A stretch of DNA of 18,820 nucleotides from an uncultured Oscillospiraceae bacterium (lineage in GTDB: Bacteria; Bacillota; Clostridia; Oscillospirales; Ruminococcaceae). How positions within the stretch are numbered: position 1 is the first letter of the stretch; every line of letters starts with the position of its first letter. This document shows positions 13,861 to 18,820 of the stretch, in pieces. The position numbers were made by a program, and so were the translations under genes. The notes beneath the pieces are model-generated. The model did not search any database. It was not told the origin of the DNA and saw only the letters and a program-made list of their open reading frames with translations. The stretch covers positions 1 to 18,820 of the forward strand of contig CAKSPD010000023.1 of assembly GCA_934481385.1 (NCBI GenBank), read 5' to 3'.

Positions 13861-14448
13861 TTACTTTTTTTTAAAAAAGTGGAAGTCACAGCAATCTCCG
13901 CCATAACCCAAAGTTTTTGTACGGGTAAAGCCTATTTTTTTCAGTCCGCCATATGTAATATCATCAACATCACAAAACAGACGGCATAATTCTTCACAGC
14001 CATTTTCTGCACAAGCTGTATGCCAAAGGCATTTTTTAATAGTAACATCAAAGTAATCTTTTCCGCATTTTTGCACATTTTCCTGCAAATCTGTTGTACG
14101 CATAATTTTAAGAAATATATTGCTGTAAATTGAGTAAAATCCTGGTACTGATTCCATTCTCACCATAGATAAATGCTTTTTTTCCGCAACTTTATTAAGC
14201 ATATATTTTTGTATATACTCATATGCATTCTTTTGTAAAAGATTATCTTTTAATAAAATCTTATATAATGCTATGCGGGGAAAAATTGTCTGAACAAGCG
14301 TTTTCATCTGATTTTCCGACTTGTTTTTTGTATTTTCAATAAGGGTGCTAAGCATTTTTTTCTGAATGTCAAACAATGCGTTGCCTTTGTCTTTTCCGAA
14401 TTCTTTGACTAAAAACATTTTTATTTGTTTCTGCTGTTTTATCTTCAT
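13861..14448 (-). CDS. L-2-amino-thiazoline-4-carboxylic acid hydrolase-family protein
   Basis: A 195-residue protein of the family named for L-2-amino-thiazoline-4-carboxylic acid hydrolase. The marker is the Cys-rich C-terminal half: FDVTIKKCLWHTACAENG (133-150), CEELCRLFCDVDD (151-163) and FTRTKTLGYGGDCCDFHF (174-191), with eight Cys in the last 60 residues. The N-terminal 100 residues are helical and Lys-rich. The founding activity opens a thiazoline ring on the way to L-cysteine in Pseudomonas, but many Firmicute members have no tested substrate, so the activity is uncertain. ATG 14448 follows AAGAGGTG by eight bases. It diverges from an XRE-type regulator, a common setting for this family. 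Confidence 0.82.
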   Translation of the reverse strand: MKIKQQKQIKMFLVKEFGKDKGNALFDIQKKMLSTLIENTKNKSENQMKTLVQTIFPRIALYKILLKDNLLQKNAYEYIQKYMLNKVAEKKHLSMVRMESVPGFYSIYSNIFLKIMRTTDLQENVQKCGKDYFDVTIKKCLWHTACAENGCEELCRLFCDVDDITYGGLKKIGFTRTKTLGYGGDCCDFHFFKKK

Positions 14449-14489
14449 CAGTATAACACCTCTTGATTTTTATCAATTGATTATAAATT

Positions 14490-14519
14490 ATTATATCACA
14501 TCTGATGTGCCAAAGTCAA
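14490..14519 (-). promoter_or_regulatory. promoter of the ATC hydrolase-family gene
   Basis: Minus-strand TTGACT (14514-14519), an 18-bp spacer and TATAAT (14490-14495). The spacer contains a dyad, listed separately. Confidence 0.82.
14497..14509. promoter_or_regulatory. dyad inside the minus-strand promoter spacer
   Basis: CACATC-T-GATGTG (14497-14509), a perfect 6-bp inverted repeat placed between the -35 and -10 boxes of the minus-strand promoter. Its position fits a repressor operator. Confidence 0.6.
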
Positions 14520-14522
14520 TAC

Positions 14523-14537
14523 GCAACAGACAGTTGC
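14523..14537. promoter_or_regulatory. dyad between the two divergent -35 boxes
   Basis: GCAAC-AGACA-GTTGC (14523-14537), touching the plus-strand -35 box and lying four bases from the minus-strand one. One protein here could control both directions; the XRE-type protein at 14600 is the obvious candidate. Confidence 0.55.
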
Positions 14538-14566
14538 TTGACCGCTATATCTGTGAATGATATAAT
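14538..14566 (+). promoter_or_regulatory. promoter of the XRE/zinc-ribbon gene
   Basis: TTGACC (14538-14543), a 17-bp spacer and TATAAT (14561-14566), 33 bp before the start codon. Confidence 0.88.
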
Positions 14567-14599
14567 ATTCATAACACATAAAACAGGAGGTATTTTAAT

Positions 14600-15364
14600 A
14601 TGGAAACAAAAGAAATATTGCTGGAACTCCGCACAAATCATGGATTATCTCAAGATGCACTTGCTGAAAAAGTATTTGTAACCCGTCAGGCAGTTTCACG
14701 CTGGGAAAAAGGTGAAACTGTTCCGAATACTGAAACTCTGAAATTATTGTCAAAACTCTATAATGTTTCTATCAATACGCTTTTAGGCTCACCTATGAAA
14801 CTTATATGTCAGTGCTGTGGTATGCCACTTGAGGACAGTAATATAAGCAAGGAAAAAGACGGCTGTTTCAATGAACATTACTGCAAATGGTGCTATGCTG
14901 ACGGCGAGTATATGTACAGCAATATGGACGACTTAATTGATGTCTGCGTAAAAAATATGGCAAATGAACAGTATTCGGAGGAAGAAATACGCTCATATCT
15001 GCGTGATACCTTGCCGGAACTTGATTACTGGAAACGATATAAAGAACTTGGCGGTAACGGAGCTTTTGAAGAATTCAAGAAAAAGCTGATTTCAGAAATC
15101 AATGATTTGAATATTGAAGGTATGCCGAAACTTACAAAACTTAATTCTCTTGCCGGCAGTTATGTAAATCTAAAATACAGACTTCCTAACGGAAAAATGG
15201 TTAAATTCTTAGATGATAACGCTACATATCTCGGAAATCAACTGGAATGTGAATTTGGCGGTGACAGATGTTTTGGTATCCTTGCAAATATGGATTTTAT
15301 TATGGTATCCACTTATGAGGAAAACGGTGAAAATCCTGAATTGGTAATTTATAAAAAAAGATAG
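14600..15364 (+). CDS. XRE-family regulator fused to a zinc-ribbon domain
   Basis: 254 residues. An N-terminal HTH_3 (about 5-62: LRTNHGLSQDALAEKVFVTRQAVSRWEKG) is followed by a putative zinc ribbon (66-145, Zn_ribbon_2 type) with CQCCGMPL and YCKWCYADG; the likely ligands are C70, C73, C95 and C98. A helical stretch runs to about residue 145, a linker follows, and a final beta-rich domain (about 185-254, LAGSYVNLKYRLPNGKMVKFLDDN...) could be a ligand-binding part. The zinc ribbon may sense metal or redox state or bind protein. AGGAGG lies nine bases before ATG. It diverges from the ATC hydrolase-family gene with back-to-back promoters, so it probably controls that gene and itself. Confidence 0.85.
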   Translation: METKEILLELRTNHGLSQDALAEKVFVTRQAVSRWEKGETVPNTETLKLLSKLYNVSINTLLGSPMKLICQCCGMPLEDSNISKEKDGCFNEHYCKWCYADGEYMYSNMDDLIDVCVKNMANEQYSEEEIRSYLRDTLPELDYWKRYKELGGNGAFEEFKKKLISEINDLNIEGMPKLTKLNSLAGSYVNLKYRLPNGKMVKFLDDNATYLGNQLECEFGGDRCFGILANMDFIMVSTYEENGENPELVIYKKR

Positions 15365-15391
15365 GGACAGGAATATATCCTGTCCCTTTTT
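15363..15391. terminator. bidirectional terminator between convergent genes
   Basis: AGGGACAGGA (15363-15372), loop ATATA, TCCTGTCCCT (15378-15387), then TTTT. Read on the minus strand, a T-rich tail also follows. It overlaps the end of the XRE gene and lies nine bases from the end of the giant gene. Confidence 0.9.
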
Positions 15392-15399
15392 GTTATTTT

Positions 15400-18300
15400 T
15401 TAATATTCCTTTGATACTACATCACTGTATACAGTATGAATGTTTCCGTCTGAATCTGTGTATACAAGATATGCTCTTACATACCATTTATCACCAGTCT
15501 GAATATTTCCTTTAGTCCATGTATATCTTACAGCCTTTTTATTTGATGACATTCCACGGACAAACATTGCACTTTTATCGGTAAATTTATCTGGAGTTGC
15601 AACTTCCGATTTATTTGTAGCAATTACTCCTGCCTTGTTGATTTTGCAACCTTCAGGAACAGTACTCATAGATACAAATGAAAGTTTGCCTTTTCCTGTA
15701 TCCTTATCAGGCTCTGTCCTATTAATTGCAATTATGTTTGTTGTACCCTTTGCATTGATTTCAGTTTCCATTGCAACATATACTGCTTCAACTGTCGTAT
15801 CTTCTGATGCATAGAATACATACTTTTCATTGTAGCTAAGAACATTTCCGTCTGAATCTTTCCAGTGACTGAATTTCATTTTTATTTCAATTTCATTTGC
15901 AACTGCTGTGACTATATCATTTTCGTTGTATTCTCCTGAACCAGTACCGTTTACAACATTAATAGTATAAGTTTTTTCGCTTAATTTATAAACCGGAACA
16001 ATTTTAACTGCTGAACCTGATTCAAGACCTCTTGTGATTGCACTTTCGAGTTTATCTTTGCTTTCATCATATTTGCCGTCACCGTCAAAATCCCAGCCGA
16101 GTGCATCATATCCGGTTCTTACCGGTACGGAAATTTTCTCCATTGATTCACCGCTTCCAAGCTGTCTTGTTGCGATAACCTGACCATATAATGATTCAAA
16201 TATCAAAGTTGCCTTGTTTTCTTCAGGTTTTTCATTGAATACTGCTGAAATGGTTTCTGCATTTGTAACAACGAATGAATATTCACTTTTTCTGCTGAGT
16301 ATAGTTCCTGCATTGTTCTGCCAGTATGCAAAATCTTCATCATTACAGGAAAGTGTAACTGTACTTCCAATTGAATAACTTTCAGTTGTTGCTGATGATT
16401 TGGAAACACCGTTTACTGTGTATTCTTTGTCACAGTTGATTGTAATACTTACTGTTCCGAGAAGTTTATAAACTGCAACAACTTCAATATCTTTAGTTGC
16501 ATCAAAGCTATATTCTCTTGATGAACAAAGTAACTTTTCAGTACTTTCATCATAAGTATACCAGCCGTCAAAGTTATAACCCTCTTTAATCGGAGCTGTT
16601 ACTGTTGCGGATTTGTTAGTATATATTTCTGAAATAGTTTCATTTCCAACTGATGAATATGCTGTAACTTTGTATACTTTATTTTCGCTATTCAGAACGG
16701 GGGATTTATCTTTGCCGATTTCCTGTCCCCATATTCCGCTTAAGGAATATGCAACTTCACCGTTTGCAAACTGTTCAAAGGTTTTTGGTGTTCCTTCCTT
16801 ACAACTCAATGTTGTTCCGTCAGCGTTGCAGTTTTCAAGATAATAGCAGTCTGTAACTATGCCCTTATCAACAATTCCGCAAATACCGCCGACATTTGAT
16901 GAACCGCTTACTATACCTGTGTTGTAGCAGTTCATAATTGTGCCTGTTTTACCGTCCATATAACCATTGATTCCACAAATACCGCCAACTTTATTTAAAC
17001 CGCTTACTGAGCCTATGTTGTAGCAGTTTGTTATTTGAGCATAATTACTTCCACACAAACCACCGGCAAAAGAACCTGTTACTATTCCTGCATTATAGCT
17101 GTTTTCAATTATGCCTCCATTACTATTTCCACAGATACCGCCGACTTCTAATGAACCGTTTACTGTACTTGTGTTGTAGCAGTTTGTAATTGTGCCAAGC
17201 CAGTTAAATCCACATAAACTACCAACAAACTGATAACCATTAAAATACGAATCAACAATACCAACATTTTTTATTGTACCGCAATTCCAGCCAAATAAAC
17301 CAATATCAACACTTTCACTACTATTATTATTATTGTAATACAATCCGCTGATTGTATGGTTCTGTCCGTCAAATATACCTCTGTATTGTTTTGAATAAGT
17401 TCCGATAGGAGTCCATTCAATTAAATCTAAATCTGTTAAATTGGAGTTAAGAGTTCCGTCTGCATTAAGAAGATTTTGATTTAAAACAATATCATCTGTG
17501 AGAACAGCATTTATCTTTGTATTGCCATTGTTTACCTGTTTTGCAAACCATAAAAGATTACCTGCATTGTTTATCTGATAATAACCATTTTCTAATGGTG
17601 CAGGTTCATAATCTCCGCAAACTGTGCAGATACCATTTTCATAATTATGTTTCTGATAAATAGGGTCTGCCTGTATATTTGAATAACTATAAGTGCAGTC
17701 ACCCGGAAATTTTTTGGAACAACCGGAATATATTATATTTTGATAAACCGGTTCACCGTTAAAAACAGGTGTACTGTCTGTATCGATTTTCTGTCCCCAT
17801 ACTTCATCATTTAAGAGGAATGCAACTTCTCCGCTTGCAAACTGTTCAGTAGTCTTGCCTTCAACTTTATCAAAAGTTGCACTGTTAAAGCCAATTGCTT
17901 TGCCACTATAAACTGAACTGTTGTAATAGCAGTTTGCAACTGTACTGTAATGAGAATTATGTCCGCATATGCCACCAACATTTATTTTACCGCTTATTTC
18001 TCCTATGCTGTAGCTGTTTTCGATTGTGCCACTATCATCATTATTTCCGCAGATACCGCCAGCTTCTGAACCTTTTACTGTGCTTATGCTGTAACAGTTT
18101 ATAATTTTTCCGCCATAATTAGTTCCGCAGATACCGCCAACAGCTTGTTCTCCACTGAAATATGAATCAATAACGCCGACATTTTTTATTTCACCTGAAG
18201 AATTTTTGTAATAACCAATCAAACCAACAAAATTAGCATCTTGATTGCAATACAGTCCGCTGATTGTATGGTTCTGTCCGTCAAATATACCGGAAAATCT

Positions 18301-18820
18301 TTTACCGTTTCCGATAGGAGTCCATTCAACCAGAGATGAACTGGAATTAAGAGTTCCGTTTTCATTGAGAACATTCTTATTTACAACAATATCTGCTGTA
18401 AGAACGGCATTAATAGACCCATTGCCGTTATTAACTTCATTTGCAAACCAGTAAAGATGATTTGCATTTTCAATCTGATAATAGCCGTTGTTTTCTTTTG
18501 GTGCTATGAGTTCATAAATTCCGCAACCTGTACAGATACCGTTGTCAAAATTATGAGTTTCATTTAAATAAGTATCGCCCTCTGTATTGGAATATTTTGA
18601 AGAAACAGTTTCAACCTTATTTTTTTCACCGCAACCTTTATAAGTTACATTTTTGTAAACTTTTTCACCATTCAGAACGGGCATACTGTTTATGCCGATT
18701 TTCTGTCCCCATATTCCTCCTAAGAGATATGCAACCTCTCCGCTTTTAAACTGTTCAGAAGATTTTACACCACAATTTTTATTAGTAACTGTATAATATT
18801 CAGCACCAACAACATTATCT
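15400..18820 (-). CDS. giant modular secreted or surface protein with GLUG and InlB_B-type repeats (partial, 5' end outside)
   Basis: The 3' 1139 codons of a longer gene. The frame is open to the right edge; ATG 18684 is internal, since the sequence before it (EQFKSGEVAYLLGGIWGQ) is the end of another module. Two complete modules follow. Each has a knuckle-like Cys motif (HNFDNGICTGCGIYE; HNYENGICTVCGDYE), an NGYYQI...WFA...INAVLT segment, FDGQNHTISGLY, several GLUG-type repeats (GGICG...NCY), and the closing EQFxxGEVA...WGQ. Then come four InlB_B-like beta units of the GYNFDGWYTYD / VVAVYKL kind, including DFDGDGKYDESKD, a possible Ca-binding loop. The last 110 residues form an unnamed domain ending in YSDVVSKEY. 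No sortase signal, dockerin or S-layer domain is visible at the C-terminus. It is probably an adhesin or cell-contact protein; the ligand is unknown. Confidence 0.87.
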   Translation of the reverse strand, partial: DNVVGAEYYTVTNKNCGVKSSEQFKSGEVAYLLGGIWGQKIGINSMPVLNGEKVYKNVTYKGCGEKNKVETVSSKYSNTEGDTYLNETHNFDNGICTGCGIYELIAPKENNGYYQIENANHLYWFANEVNNGNGSINAVLTADIVVNKNVLNENGTLNSSSSLVEWTPIGNGKRFSGIFDGQNHTISGLYCNQDANFVGLIGYYKNSSGEIKNVGVIDSYFSGEQAVGGICGTNYGGKIINCYSISTVKGSEAGGICGNNDDSGTIENSYSIGEISGKINVGGICGHNSHYSTVANCYYNSSVYSGKAIGFNSATFDKVEGKTTEQFASGEVAFLLNDEVWGQKIDTDSTPVFNGEPVYQNIIYSGCSKKFPGDCTYSYSNIQADPIYQKHNYENGICTVCGDYEPAPLENGYYQINNAGNLLWFAKQVNNGNTKINAVLTDDIVLNQNLLNADGTLNSNLTDLDLIEWTPIGTYSKQYRGIFDGQNHTISGLYYNNNNSSESVDIGLFGWNCGTIKNVGIVDSYFNGYQFVGSLCGFNWLGTITNCYNTSTVNGSLEVGGICGNSNGGIIENSYNAGIVTGSFAGGLCGSNYAQITNCYNIGSVSGLNKVGGICGINGYMDGKTGTIMNCYNTGIVSGSSNVGGICGIVDKGIVTDCYYLENCNADGTTLSCKEGTPKTFEQFANGEVAYSLSGIWGQEIGKDKSPVLNSENKVYKVTAYSSVGNETISEIYTNKSATVTAPIKEGYNFDGWYTYDESTEKLLCSSREYSFDATKDIEVVAVYKLLGTVSITINCDKEYTVNGVSKSSATTESYSIGSTVTLSCNDEDFAYWQNNAGTILSRKSEYSFVVTNAETISAVFNEKPEENKATLIFESLYGQVIATRQLGSGESMEKISVPVRTGYDALGWDFDGDGKYDESKDKLESAITRGLESGSAVKIVPVYKLSEKTYTINVVNGTGSGEYNENDIVTAVANEIEIKMKFSHWKDSDGNVLSYNEKYVFYASEDTTVEAVYVAMETEINAKGTTNIIAINRTEPDKDTGKGKLSFVSMSTVPEGCKINKAGVIATNKSEVATPDKFTDKSAMFVRGMSSNKKAVRYTWTKGNIQTGDKWYVRAYLVYTDSDGNIHTVYSDVVSKEY
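17344..17379. repeat. module repeat, copy 2 (identical 36-bp core)
   Basis: A 36-bp string encoding the strand IFDGQNHTISGL is identical to 18256-18291, 912 bp away. The surrounding modules are more diverged. Confidence 0.9.
18256..18291. repeat. module repeat, copy 1 (identical 36-bp core)
   Basis: The same 36-bp string as at 17344-17379, in the neighbouring module of the giant protein gene. The module-end segment (EQF...WGQ) occurs three times, near 16690-16790, 17760-17860 and 18670-18770. Confidence 0.9.

Noticed and set aside
18684..18684. ATG as start of the giant protein
   Set aside because: The frame continues upstream to the window edge with clear module sequence, so the methionine is internal.
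1..18820. CRISPR array, prophage, toxin-antitoxin or defence island
   Set aside because: There are no spaced direct repeats, no phage structural or integrase genes apart from the IS, and no recognisable toxin, nuclease or defence genes.

Overview
The window looks like a low-GC Firmicute of the cellulolytic Ruminococcus / Oscillospiraceae type. The strongest clue is a secreted GH5 glycanase that ends in a type I dockerin, the hallmark of cellulosome assembly. Other clues are a very long secreted protein built from GLUG and InlB_B-type repeats, AT-rich intergenic DNA, AAAGGA- or AGGTGAT-type ribosome binding sites, and many textbook sigma-A promoters (TTGACT/A, 17 bp, TATAAT). The species is an inference.

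Layout. 1-1735: an IS3-family insertion sequence with perfect terminal inverted repeats; its transposase carries an in-frame nonsense codon. 2166-2241: tRNA-Pro(GGG) on the minus strand with its own promoter and terminator. 2437-3330: a DUF368 (PopT-type) membrane protein as a single-gene unit. 3463-7100: an apparent operon of GH5-dockerin glycanase, cob(I)alamin adenosyltransferase and O-acetylhomoserine sulfhydrylase; the first two overlap as TAATG and the second has no ribosome binding site of its own. 7180-7890: a membrane-anchored, low-complexity acidic protein. 8028-10847: a copper-response operon, csoR-copA, with a perfect CsoR-type operator inside the promoter spacer. 10965-11048: tRNA-Leu(TAA). 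11324-11872: an orphan protein with a (PYQ)7 tail and unusual codon use behind a long structured leader.

12081-13804: an hxlR regulator, followed by a decayed membrane-protein gene, diverges from a metallo-beta-lactamase-like gene whose metal motif is not canonical; the intergenic region holds three inverted repeats. 13861-15364: an L-2-amino-thiazoline-4-carboxylic acid hydrolase-family gene diverges from an XRE/zinc-ribbon regulator gene, with back-to-back promoters and two dyads. 15400-18820: the 3' part (1139 codons) of a giant modular surface or secreted protein gene that runs off the right edge.

The best-supported working systems are the copper operon (sensor, exporter, and a C-terminal metallochaperone domain with an internal ribosome binding site that could also release a free CopZ-like protein) and the two small divergent regulator/effector pairs. 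I found no CRISPR array, phage module, toxin-antitoxin pair, recognisable defence system or clear riboswitch. The observations most worth following up are the internal start in copA, the translational coupling of a cellulase to a B12 enzyme, the structured leader plus (PYQ)7 orphan, and the module duplication in the giant protein.
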